Shown: positions 1-7,536 of the stretch, one piece after another
How the letters are laid out: each line of letters opens with the position of its first letter
How positions within the stretch are numbered: the first letter of the stretch is position 1
From: Candidatus Methylobacter oryzae
Lineage (GTDB): Bacteria > Pseudomonadota > Gammaproteobacteria > Methylococcales > Methylomonadaceae
Length of the DNA: 64,000 bases
Assembly (NCBI RefSeq): GCF_003994235.2
Contig: NZ_RYFG02000115.1
Coordinates: forward strand, 1-64,000
Reading direction: 5' to 3'
Made by a program: the position numbers and the translations under genes
Notes under the pieces: generated by a model
Database searches by the model: none
What the model saw: the letters and a program-made list of their open reading frames with translations, nothing else
Told to the model about the DNA's origin: nothing

Positions 1-22
1 TAGCGCTTGCGGTGTTTTCTTT

Positions 23-70
23 TAGCCATTGCAAATTTTAAATTTTGCAGGTTTTGCAACTCAATGGCTA
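23..70 (-). terminator. Inverted repeat downstream of hyi, possible terminator
   Basis: A perfect 9-bp inverted repeat (TAGCCATTG at 23-31, CAATGGCTA at 62-70) encloses a 30-nt AT-rich loop that itself holds complementary GCAAA/TTTGC stretches. It starts 17 nt beyond the hyi stop. On the minus strand it is followed by an A-rich rather than U-rich stretch, so it is not a textbook intrinsic terminator and may only be an intergenic palindrome. Confidence 0.35.
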
Positions 71-86
71 CTTTTAAAACACGCAC

Positions 87-857
87 TTAGAGCGTTAACC
101 AATTCAAGCTTTCCTCCGTCGCTCCAACCGGCTTATATTCCGCTCCGACCCATCCCGAATAGCCGGATTCTCCAATAGCTGAAAACATCCGCTCAAAATT
201 AATCTGACCGGTGCCGGGCTGTCCGCGGCCGGGGCAATCGGCAAACTGGATATGGCCGATTTTGTCGGTGTATTCGGCAATAAATTCAGCGGGGTTTTCG
301 CCCATTGTTTGCATATGATAAATATCGTACTGCATGAACAAGTCAGGGCGCTTCAGTTGATCCAACATGCTGAGCATTTGCGCGCCGCTATGGATGATAA
401 ATCCCGGCATATCGTTAGTATTGATCGCTTCAAACACGGTTTTAATACCTAAAGGCGAAAAAGCATCGGCAGCAAAACTCAGGTTTTCCGTAAATGTTTC
501 CATATAGTGTCCTAAACAGTTTTTACCCAGACAGCGCCCCGGCAGGACATTAATCGCTTCCGGTTTTAACAGCCCGGCATATTCGACGGTTTGAGCGACG
601 GCCCGCCTGAACCGGTCGCGCTTTTCAGGCACGCAAGCCAGCCCTTCGCCGCCTTGCAGCAAGTCGTCGGCCGCGACATTGAACAACACCAGTTGCAAAC
701 CGTATTCGTCCAGTCTGTCTTTAATGACGGCTGCGCTTAAGTCGTAAGGAAATTGGATTTCAACGGCGCTAAAGCCGGCTTGTCTGGCGGCCTTAAAGCG
801 CTCTATCAGGGGCTGTTCGGTAAACAGCATGCTCAGGTTGGCGGTAAATTTAAGCAT
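87..857 (-). CDS. hyi: Hydroxypyruvate isomerase
   Basis: The 256-residue product belongs to the xylose-isomerase-like TIM-barrel family (AP endonuclease 2 fold), and its length is typical of Hyi. It would interconvert hydroxypyruvate and tartronate semialdehyde in the cytoplasm. Metal-ligand type motifs are visible: FEAIN near residue 142, QYDIYHMQ near residue 176 and EYKP near residue 240. The start overlaps the end of the tartronate-semialdehyde reductase gene by 8 nt, so the two form one minus-strand operon converting hydroxypyruvate to glycerate. No glyoxylate carboligase gene is in the window. In a methylotroph the pair could link to serine-cycle hydroxypyruvate, but that is inference. 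Confidence 0.88.
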   Translation of the reverse strand: MLKFTANLSMLFTEQPLIERFKAARQAGFSAVEIQFPYDLSAAVIKDRLDEYGLQLVLFNVAADDLLQGGEGLACVPEKRDRFRRAVAQTVEYAGLLKPEAINVLPGRCLGKNCLGHYMETFTENLSFAADAFSPLGIKTVFEAINTNDMPGFIIHSGAQMLSMLDQLKRPDLFMQYDIYHMQTMGENPAEFIAEYTDKIGHIQFADCPGRGQPGTGQINFERMFSAIGESGYSGWVGAEYKPVGATEESLNWLTL

Positions 858-1734
858 CGTTTTTTGCGTAGAGTTTGATTAGGGTTGCTGGATCTTGCTC
901 CAGATAGCCGTGGCTGCCGTGCAATTGCATCAACTGCGAGGCCAAAGCCGACATCGGCACCGCAGTGCCTTGCTTGCCGGATAAATCAACCGCCATGTTC
1001 AAATCTTTCAGCAGCGTCTTGACCCGCCATTTGACCGGCTCGAACGTTTCGGCCGCCATTTCCGTGCCGGTGATTTGCAGCGGTTTGGAATCCGCAAAAC
1101 CGCCGGCCAACGCCACCGGAATTTGCTTTGCATCGACACCGGCCTGTTTGGCCAGCGCCATCATTTCGGCGATCACCAGCACGTTGCAACTGACGATCAT
1201 CTGGTTGCAGATTTTGGTAATCTGGCCGCAGCCGACTTCGCCCATATGCGTCAATTGCTTGTACAACGGCGCCAGCACGAGCCGGGCAACTTCAATATGT
1301 TCCGCATTGCCGCCCGCCATAATGGCCAGATTGCCTTGCTCGGCGCCGGCAACGCCGCCGGAAACCGGCGCATCGACCCAGCCCATGCCGCATTTTTCAT
1401 GCAATAGCGCGGCCAGTTGCCGGGTGTTTTGCGGATGAATGCTCGATAAATCGATCAGCAATTTGCCGGCTGCGCCATTCGTCGCAATGTCGTTACGCAC
1501 GACAGTTTCCACGACGGACGTATCGGCCAGGCACAGAATGATTATTTCGGATGTCCTGACTAATTCGGCAATGGAGAGGCAGGCTTTTGCGCCCGCACCG
1601 ACCACAGGTTCCAGTTTTTCAGGGCTGCGGTTCCAGACATTGACGCTAAAGCCGGCATCCAGTAAACGTAAAGTCATCGGTTTGCCCATCAGGCCTATAC
1701 CGATGAAGCCCAGGGTAGGTTTTTTATCTGTCAT
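850..1734 (-). CDS. garR: 2-hydroxy-3-oxopropionate (tartronate semialdehyde) reductase
   Basis: A 294-residue beta-hydroxyacid dehydrogenase. The N-terminal Rossmann motif GFIGIGLMG (residues 9-17) binds NAD(P)H. The family substrate signature DAPVSGGVAGAEQG lies near residue 121, and the catalytic lysine segment KICNQM near residue 174. The expected reaction is tartronate semialdehyde to D-glycerate. It is first in an operon with hyi, which overlaps it by 8 nt. Related family members such as 3-hydroxyisobutyrate dehydrogenase share these motifs; the hyi partner is what points to tartronate semialdehyde. The symbol glxR would be equally valid. Confidence 0.85.
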   Translation of the reverse strand: MTDKKPTLGFIGIGLMGKPMTLRLLDAGFSVNVWNRSPEKLEPVVGAGAKACLSIAELVRTSEIIILCLADTSVVETVVRNDIATNGAAGKLLIDLSSIHPQNTRQLAALLHEKCGMGWVDAPVSGGVAGAEQGNLAIMAGGNAEHIEVARLVLAPLYKQLTHMGEVGCGQITKICNQMIVSCNVLVIAEMMALAKQAGVDAKQIPVALAGGFADSKPLQITGTEMAAETFEPVKWRVKTLLKDLNMAVDLSGKQGTAVPMSALASQLMQLHGSHGYLEQDPATLIKLYAKNDA

Positions 1735-2189
1735 AAGTTTTGATTGACGGTGTGGTTAATGTTTAAAAATGAAACGCCTGATAACGGGCTGTCTTGTGAT
1801 TTCATGGCATTTAAACGGTTTGTGGTGGCAAAGATTATACTGGCAGGTTCAGGTTGCTGTGAATGCATTGACGATCGGGACAGTGAACGCATTAATTTGA
1901 AGCTTCATGGGTGACAAGGTCATTCCAACTTCATTGCGCCGAAAATAACCGAGAGCACACCATCAATGACAGTATTTTGGGCATAGCGTGCGCTTTTTTC
2001 GCTGAATGCGAGGATCGTCGATTATAGAAGTCGGTGTGGTACTATTGTCTAGGGCGAGGCTTGAGGGTAATATAACTAATTAATCGGGTTGGCTCTTTCC
2101 CCTATTTCATTTTACTGCTTTGCAAAAAACATATTGCTGATAAAGTCTTTAGACTTTTTACTTTAAACTATCCAATAAAAATTACGATT
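1735..2189. other. Divergent intergenic region between garR and the P-type ATPase gene
   Basis: This 455-nt stretch lies between divergently oriented genes and must hold promoters for both. It is AT-rich toward the right end. A compact palindrome AAAGTCT-TT-AGACTTT at 2142-2157 lies about 35 nt before the ATPase start and could be an operator. I see no convincing open reading frame, RNA gene or clear -35/-10 pair. Confidence 0.5.
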
Positions 2190-4340
2190 ATGATAGACCT
2201 TGCTATCGTTTTTCTTTCTTATTCCGGCACTAGACTTTATGAAAAATACAAAAAAAGCAAAGCGCCCCAAGAAATTCAAAAAGCAGCTAAAGACCTGAGT
2301 ATCTTCCCTGCGGCAGATGAAACCGGGCTTACGCAGAAAGAACAGCAACAGCGCAATAATATCATGAGCGGCGTCACGCTGGGGGCCGCGACATTGCGCG
2401 TGTTAAACCCGACCCCGCTATTTGCGCTGCTGGACATCGCCTCTTATACCTACACCATGTTTCCGTTTTACCGTCAGGTTGAATTCGCGGTAAAAGAGCG
2501 TCTTATTAAAGACCGTAGAGTCGACAGTTATTTACTGATGGGGATCGGCAATCTGTTGCTGCTGGGCACGGGCCGCTATTTTATCGCCGCCCTGGGTTTG
2601 AGCCTGGCCTATATCAGCGAAAGCATTATTACCAAAGCAACCGATACCGCACAGCAAAACCTTCACGCCAACCTGTTCGGCCAGCTGTTCGATCCGAACC
2701 AGAAAGTCTGGGTCATCCAGGACGGCGTCGAGTTGGAAGTGACGCTGGAAAATGTCCAACAAGGCGATATCCTGGTTGTCAAAGCCGGCGAAGCGATTCC
2801 GGTCGACGGCGTCGTGGTTGACGGCATGGCCAGCGTCGATCAGCATGCGTTTACCGGCGAGTCCTATCCGGTCGAAAAAGGCGTTGGCGAAGCCGTTTTC
2901 GCGTCAACGCTGATGCTGACCGGTAAACTTCAAGTCAAGGTTGAAAAGTCCGGACGCGATACGGCCATCGGCAAATTGAGCGATATTCTCGGGCAGGCTT
3001 TCGAGAATAAAACCGAGATTCAATTGCGCGGCGAACAGTGGGCCGAAGCTGCTAATCTGCCTTTCCTGGTGCTTGCCGGCGTAGGTCTGGTTTTCTCCGG
3101 TCCAACGGGCGCGATGGTGATTCTCGGCGGCAACACCGTGCAGGCCATTCGTCTGCTTGGCCCTTTAGCCACGATCAATTACCAGAGCGTCGCGTCCTCG
3201 GAAAATATTTTAATTAAGCAAGGTCAACGCATCGAACAGATCAGCAGTATCGATACGCTGTTGTTCGATAAAACCGGAACCTTGACCGACGGTGCGTTGA
3301 ACGTCAGTGCTATTCATGTCGTGCATGCCGATTACCTGGAAACCGACGTGCTGTTCTATGCCGCGTTAGCCGAACATCAGCTGACTCATCCTATCGCTAA
3401 AGCGATTATGCAGCACGCAGAGCTGGCGGGCCTGGATGTGGATAATCTCGACGACATCGAATACCGCCAAGGTTTCGGTATCGTGGTGCAATTCGATCAG
3501 CGCACCATTCATGTCGGCAGTGCCCGTTTTATGACCGTGGAAGGCATTGCGCTGTCCGATTCGGTGGCGGCATTGCAAAACCGAATCCATGAACTAGGGC
3601 ATTCCCTGGTCATGGTCGCCGTTGATTCGGAGGTTGCCGGCGTTATCGAGCTGCAAGCAACCTTGCGGCCCGAAGTGCAAGCGGTCTTTAAAAAGCTCAA
3701 GGAACACGGCATTAAGCACATCGGCATCGTTTCCGGCGACCATGCGGCCCCGACGCAAAAATTAGCCGAACAGTTGAACGTTGACAGCTTCTTCGCCGAA
3801 GTGTTGCCTGAAGACAAAGCGGGCATTGTCAAACAGTTTCAAGCCGAAGGGCGCACCGTCTGCTTTATCGGCGACGGCGTCAATGACACGATTGCGATGC
3901 GCCAGGCCGATTTGTCGATTTCGTTGCGAGGCGCGACCACGCTGGCGATTGACGTGGCGGATATTATTCTGACCAACCCAGATCTTAACCGGCTGTGCGA
4001 GCTGATGGCCTTGTCCGACAAACTGGAAAACAATCTTAAGCGGGGGCTTGGAATTTGTTACACCGGCATGGGCGTTGTGCTCGCCGGCAGTTTCTTGGTC
4101 AATATGGACATTCTTACCGCGACGCTGGTGCATTTCGTGCTGGGAACCGGCGCTGTCGGCAATGCGATGTTACCGTTGCTGGAAATCAACAAGGAAAATG
4201 CCGGGAACGCACCGGAAAATCTTGATGCTGCCTCCCAGCCATCAGCTACCGCCGCCGGGCCGGCCGATCCAGCCCTCGGCGTCCCTGTCGAATTATCTCC
4301 CGTCCCGGCAAAAGCACAGCAATATCAATCAGCCGCTTAG
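2190..4340 (+). CDS. P1B-like P-type ATPase with a replaced CPC metal motif
   Basis: A 716-residue membrane ATPase. Actuator motif TGES is near residue 222, phosphorylation motif DKTGTLT near residue 360, a P1B-type HP dipeptide (LTHP) near residue 400 and the hinge motif GDGVND near residue 560. These place it with heavy-metal P-type ATPases. The transmembrane site that normally reads CPC, about ten residues before the conserved proline of the LATP-type segment, reads TVQ here, and the segment has no cysteine. No N-terminal CxxC metal-binding domain is seen. The C-terminal 45 residues are Ala/Pro-rich and likely disordered. It ends 3 nt before the FAD oxidoreductase gene and lies upstream of the NRPS cluster. 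The transported substrate cannot be read from sequence. Confidence 0.85.
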   Translation: MIDLAIVFLSYSGTRLYEKYKKSKAPQEIQKAAKDLSIFPAADETGLTQKEQQQRNNIMSGVTLGAATLRVLNPTPLFALLDIASYTYTMFPFYRQVEFAVKERLIKDRRVDSYLLMGIGNLLLLGTGRYFIAALGLSLAYISESIITKATDTAQQNLHANLFGQLFDPNQKVWVIQDGVELEVTLENVQQGDILVVKAGEAIPVDGVVVDGMASVDQHAFTGESYPVEKGVGEAVFASTLMLTGKLQVKVEKSGRDTAIGKLSDILGQAFENKTEIQLRGEQWAEAANLPFLVLAGVGLVFSGPTGAMVILGGNTVQAIRLLGPLATINYQSVASSENILIKQGQRIEQISSIDTLLFDKTGTLTDGALNVSAIHVVHADYLETDVLFYAALAEHQLTHPIAKAIMQHAELAGLDVDNLDDIEYRQGFGIVVQFDQRTIHVGSARFMTVEGIALSDSVAALQNRIHELGHSLVMVAVDSEVAGVIELQATLRPEVQAVFKKLKEHGIKHIGIVSGDHAAPTQKLAEQLNVDSFFAEVLPEDKAGIVKQFQAEGRTVCFIGDGVNDTIAMRQADLSISLRGATTLAIDVADIILTNPDLNRLCELMALSDKLENNLKRGLGICYTGMGVVLAGSFLVNMDILTATLVHFVLGTGAVGNAMLPLLEINKENAGNAPENLDAASQPSATAAGPADPALGVPVELSPVPAKAQQYQSAA

Positions 4341-4343
4341 CTT

Positions 4344-5492
4344 ATGTCCGCATTATCCCCTGCACTCGTTATCGCCGGTGCCGGCGCCACAGGCATCGCC
4401 TGCGCGCTGGCCGCCGCCCGGCAAAAAATCCCGGTGGTTTTGCTGGAAAAATCGGACCGGCTTGGCGGCACGGTAACCGGGGCCTTGATTCATACCTTGG
4501 GCGGCTTTTTTGACGACCGCGGCGATGCCCTTAATCCGGGCCTGTCGGCGGAACTTATTGATCGACTCGTCGAAGCCAGTCCTTATACCTGTAAGCGGCG
4601 CATCGGCAAGACCTGGGTTTTAAACGTAGACCCCGCTATTTATCAGCAAGTTATCAGCCGTTGGCTTAACGAGTATCCCGGTATTAACGTTTGTTACCGG
4701 ACCGGCATTAGCCATGCAGCCATCAATGCCCAACGTATCGAGGCAGTGACGGTTAACTGTGATGAGCAATCGCGCACGCTCGATACGCTGGCCGTCGTCG
4801 ATGCGACGGGCCGGGCCGACATCGTGCGCAGTATCGATTCGCTCTGGGTTAGCGAGGGCTCGGCGCTGGCCGGGCTGATCGTGCAATTGGGCGGAGTTAG
4901 CCCCGGTACTTTGGATTTTCCTAAAGGCCCCGCGCTGTTACGGCATATTCGGAAAGCGGTTGAAAACCATGAACTACCGCCGGAATGCGCGACGTTATGG
5001 CTTGACGGCGGCGTTTATCCCGATGAGATTTATCTGAAATTTAATTTACCGGCAAATGATTACGATCATGCGAGGATGCTAACCGTGGTCAACCGGCTTT
5101 TAGCCTTTCTTCAGGTACGGCCTGGATTTGCCGATGCCTTCATCCGTTGCGATGGCCAGTTGGGTATCCGCGACGGAGGCCGCGTATACGGCGATTACAC
5201 GCTGACCGAAGCCGATCTTAAACAAGGCCGGCAGTTTGACGATGCCGTATGCCGCGCCGCTTGGCCGATTGAATATTGGCATCCGGAACACGGGGTCAGT
5301 CTCGATTACTTCCCGCCCGGCCACAGTTATCAGATCCCTTTGAAAGCTCTCAAAGTCGGCGGGCTAAATAATTTTTTCGCGGCCGGAAAATGTTTTTCAG
5401 CGGAACCGCGCGCCCAAGCTTCGGCACGGGTGGTCGGGAGTTGCTGGGCAATGGGGGAAGGTTTGATTAACGCGTACTTTGGAAAATCGTAA
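4344..5492 (+). CDS. FAD-dependent oxidoreductase
   Basis: A 382-residue flavoprotein. It begins with a Rossmann FAD site GAGATG (about residues 12-17), the acidic end of beta-2 (LLEKSDRLGG) and a C-terminal FAD motif of the FAD_oxidored type (FFAAGKCFSAEPRAQASA, then GSCWAMGEG) near residues 345-375. The substrate is unknown. It lacks the WxWxIP motif of flavin-dependent tryptophan halogenases. It sits 3 nt after the P-type ATPase gene and 1 nt before the acyl ligase gene, so it is probably co-transcribed and may modify the acyl unit or peptide of the neighbouring assembly line. That role is inferred from position only. Confidence 0.78.
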   Translation: MSALSPALVIAGAGATGIACALAAARQKIPVVLLEKSDRLGGTVTGALIHTLGGFFDDRGDALNPGLSAELIDRLVEASPYTCKRRIGKTWVLNVDPAIYQQVISRWLNEYPGINVCYRTGISHAAINAQRIEAVTVNCDEQSRTLDTLAVVDATGRADIVRSIDSLWVSEGSALAGLIVQLGGVSPGTLDFPKGPALLRHIRKAVENHELPPECATLWLDGGVYPDEIYLKFNLPANDYDHARMLTVVNRLLAFLQVRPGFADAFIRCDGQLGIRDGGRVYGDYTLTEADLKQGRQFDDAVCRAAWPIEYWHPEHGVSLDYFPPGHSYQIPLKALKVGGLNNFFAAGKCFSAEPRAQASARVVGSCWAMGEGLINAYFGKS

Positions 5493-5493
5493 A

Positions 5494-6972
5494 ATGACAC
5501 TGAATTTGGCTGAAGTTTTTTTTCAACAAGCGGCTTTAAGGCCGGAACATCCCGCGATCCTTGGGCCGCACGAACACACCTCAACCAGCTACGGGGCCTT
5601 GCGAAAAGAAATCCAAACCTTGGCGGAACAGTTACAGGCCGCCGGCATCCATCCCGGCATGAATATCGGCCTGCACTATCCGGGCGGCCAAGCCTACATT
5701 GCCTTTACTTACGCGCTTTGGGCCTGCGGGGCCTGCGTTACGCCGATTCCGATGGAATTGGCGACGGAAGAAAAGCAACTGATTTTCCAGCATATCGCGA
5801 TTGACGCGGTCATAAGCACAACCGGTTGTACGCTATTTGCCGCATTTGCGCACGGTGAATCCATACCGTTAACTGCACAAGCCTGCTTACTGAATCTTAC
5901 CCCCTTGCGTACGCCGCCCGCGGAGTTGGCCGGACTGAACCCGGCGTTCATCCGCTTTACCTCGGGAACCACCGGCGAAGCCAAAGGCGTGATTCTTTCC
6001 CACGACAGCATCTTTGCCCGCATCCAGGCCGCCAATGAAGGTTTAGAGATCGATGCGAACGACCGTATTGTTTGGCTGTTATCGATGGCCTACCATTTTG
6101 CGGTGTCCATTGTTGCTTACCTGAGCTTTGGTTCCACGATCATCTTATGCAAGAACAGCTTCGGCAGCACGATTTTGCAGGCCGCCAACCGGCATCGCGC
6201 CACGCTGATTTATGCGGCGCCGACGCATTACGAGTTAATGAGCCACGACCGTAGCGAGCAAACCTTGTCGGGCATACGCCTGGCCATCGTCACCACCGCT
6301 TACCTCCGACCCGACATCGCCGAGGCTTTTTACCAGCGCTTCGGCATCGCGCCGAACGAGACCTACGGCATTATTGAAGTGGGCCTGCCGGCCGTAAACC
6401 TTGATGCGCCGAAACAAAAACGCGGCTCGGTCGGCAGATTATTACCCAGCTACAGCGTCAAACTGGACTCGCCCGATGAAAACGGCATCGGCGAAATCAT
6501 GCTCAGTGGTCCTGGGCTATTGGATGCGTATTACCAGCCGTGGCAAGCGCGCGGCGTTATCCTGAACCAGCACGGCGGCTGGTTGGCGACAGGCGATTTG
6601 GGCTTCATCGACGAGGACGACTACCTGTTCATCGTCGGCCGCAGCAAAGAAATGATCAGCGTCGGCGGCATGAAATTCTTCATCCGCGAAGTCGAGACGG
6701 TCCTGGAGCGTCATCCCGCTATCCAGGCCGCCTGCGTATTTGCCGTTAAAGCGCGCCGCCTGGGCGAAACGCCGATGGCCCATGTCGTGCTGGCCGATAA
6801 CCATGAACCGCCCGATGAAGCAGAACTCAAAGCATACTGCGGCGAACATTTGGCCGCTTACAAAATTCCCGACCAATTTCACTGGGTCGATAGCTTGGCC
6901 CGCACCGCCAGCGGCAAATTGATCCGCAATACCGATAAATTATTGTCCACCCAAACTATAAAAACACTATGA
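5494..6972 (+). CDS. AMP-forming acyl ligase (ANL superfamily)
   Basis: A 492-residue adenylate-forming enzyme. The ATP-binding loop FTSGTTGEAKG is near residue 153, an aromatic-E motif (YGIIEVG) near residue 290, TGDLGF with a following GRSKEMI hinge near residues 365-385, and the C-terminal catalytic lysine in TASGKLIR near residue 475. A TTG 15 nt upstream is possible, but ATG at 5494 gives a 1-nt gap after the FAD gene and a normal N-terminus. The next gene is an acyl carrier protein whose start overlaps the stop by 4 nt (ATGA). It most likely activates an acid and loads that carrier. It lacks the roughly 580-residue length of typical fatty acyl-AMP ligases, so chain type is unclear. Confidence 0.82.
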   Translation: MTLNLAEVFFQQAALRPEHPAILGPHEHTSTSYGALRKEIQTLAEQLQAAGIHPGMNIGLHYPGGQAYIAFTYALWACGACVTPIPMELATEEKQLIFQHIAIDAVISTTGCTLFAAFAHGESIPLTAQACLLNLTPLRTPPAELAGLNPAFIRFTSGTTGEAKGVILSHDSIFARIQAANEGLEIDANDRIVWLLSMAYHFAVSIVAYLSFGSTIILCKNSFGSTILQAANRHRATLIYAAPTHYELMSHDRSEQTLSGIRLAIVTTAYLRPDIAEAFYQRFGIAPNETYGIIEVGLPAVNLDAPKQKRGSVGRLLPSYSVKLDSPDENGIGEIMLSGPGLLDAYYQPWQARGVILNQHGGWLATGDLGFIDEDDYLFIVGRSKEMISVGGMKFFIREVETVLERHPAIQAACVFAVKARRLGETPMAHVVLADNHEPPDEAELKAYCGEHLAAYKIPDQFHWVDSLARTASGKLIRNTDKLLSTQTIKTL

Positions 6973-7226
6973 ACTTACAGCTCCTACGCGAACATATTAT
7001 TAACCAATACGTTAAAGACAAAGCGCCGGAGGGTTTTAACGACGATTACAACTTGATCGACGAGGGCATCCTCGACTCCCTGGCTATCATGAATTTGATT
7101 GCATGGCTGGAAAAGCAGTATGCGATTGAATTTGACGAAGGCGATATCGTGCTGGAAAACTTCAACTCCGTGAATGCGTTGGTTGATTTCGTGCAAAAAA
7201 AGAGCGCCGCTAGCGCAGACCGTTAA
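6969..7226 (+). CDS. Free-standing acyl carrier protein
   Basis: An 85-residue carrier protein with the phosphopantetheine-attachment motif ILDSLA (serine near residue 37). It is acidic with the usual four-helix spacing, and its size is normal for a discrete ACP. It overlaps the AMP-forming ligase gene by 4 nt, a classic ligase/carrier pair that delivers an activated acyl group. The NRPS downstream starts with a condensation domain, so this ACP is the natural acyl donor for a lipo-initiation step. It is separated from the NRPS gene by 310 nt containing an inverted-repeat element. Confidence 0.85.
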   Translation: MNLQLLREHIINQYVKDKAPEGFNDDYNLIDEGILDSLAIMNLIAWLEKQYAIEFDEGDIVLENFNSVNALVDFVQKKSAASADR

Positions 7227-7250
7227 CTTATTCAACACATGTGAAGAATG

Positions 7251-7455
7251 GAACAGGGATGACACGGATTAAACGGATCATCACGGATTTTAAAAAAGCG
7301 TCATCGAACTTTGTTACTATGAAAGTAATAAAGATTAGTGGCAAGTAAGCGTGTCCAAAACAGTATCACTTTCATGAACCGGGGCGAAAATGTTTTTCAT
7401 GAGCGTTAGGGCTAAAAATCCGTGTAAATCCGTCCTATCCGTATCACCCGTGTTC
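7251..7455. repeat. Inverted-repeat (MITE-like) element between ACP and NRPS genes
   Basis: Two imperfectly complementary arms of about 42 nt (7251-7292 and 7414-7455) flank a spacer of about 120 nt. Each arm is built of short CACGGAT/ACGGAT units. The left arm begins GAACAGGGATGACACGGA, and the complement of the right arm begins GAACACGGGTGATACGGA. The element has no reading frame and no obvious target-site duplication. It fills most of the 310-nt ACP-NRPS gap (7227-7536). It may be a non-autonomous mobile element or a large RNA hairpin. Confidence 0.6.
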
Positions 7456-7536
7456 TATTGAGCAACGCTGAGTAGTCACGAAGAAAATAACGGCTACTTA
7501 CCTCACTGACATCAACGTATTTAAGGAAAAAATACT

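Noticed and set aside
4344-5492. Flavin-dependent halogenase
   Set aside because: The FAD site is present, but the halogenase WxWxIP motif and the expected length of about 500 residues are absent.
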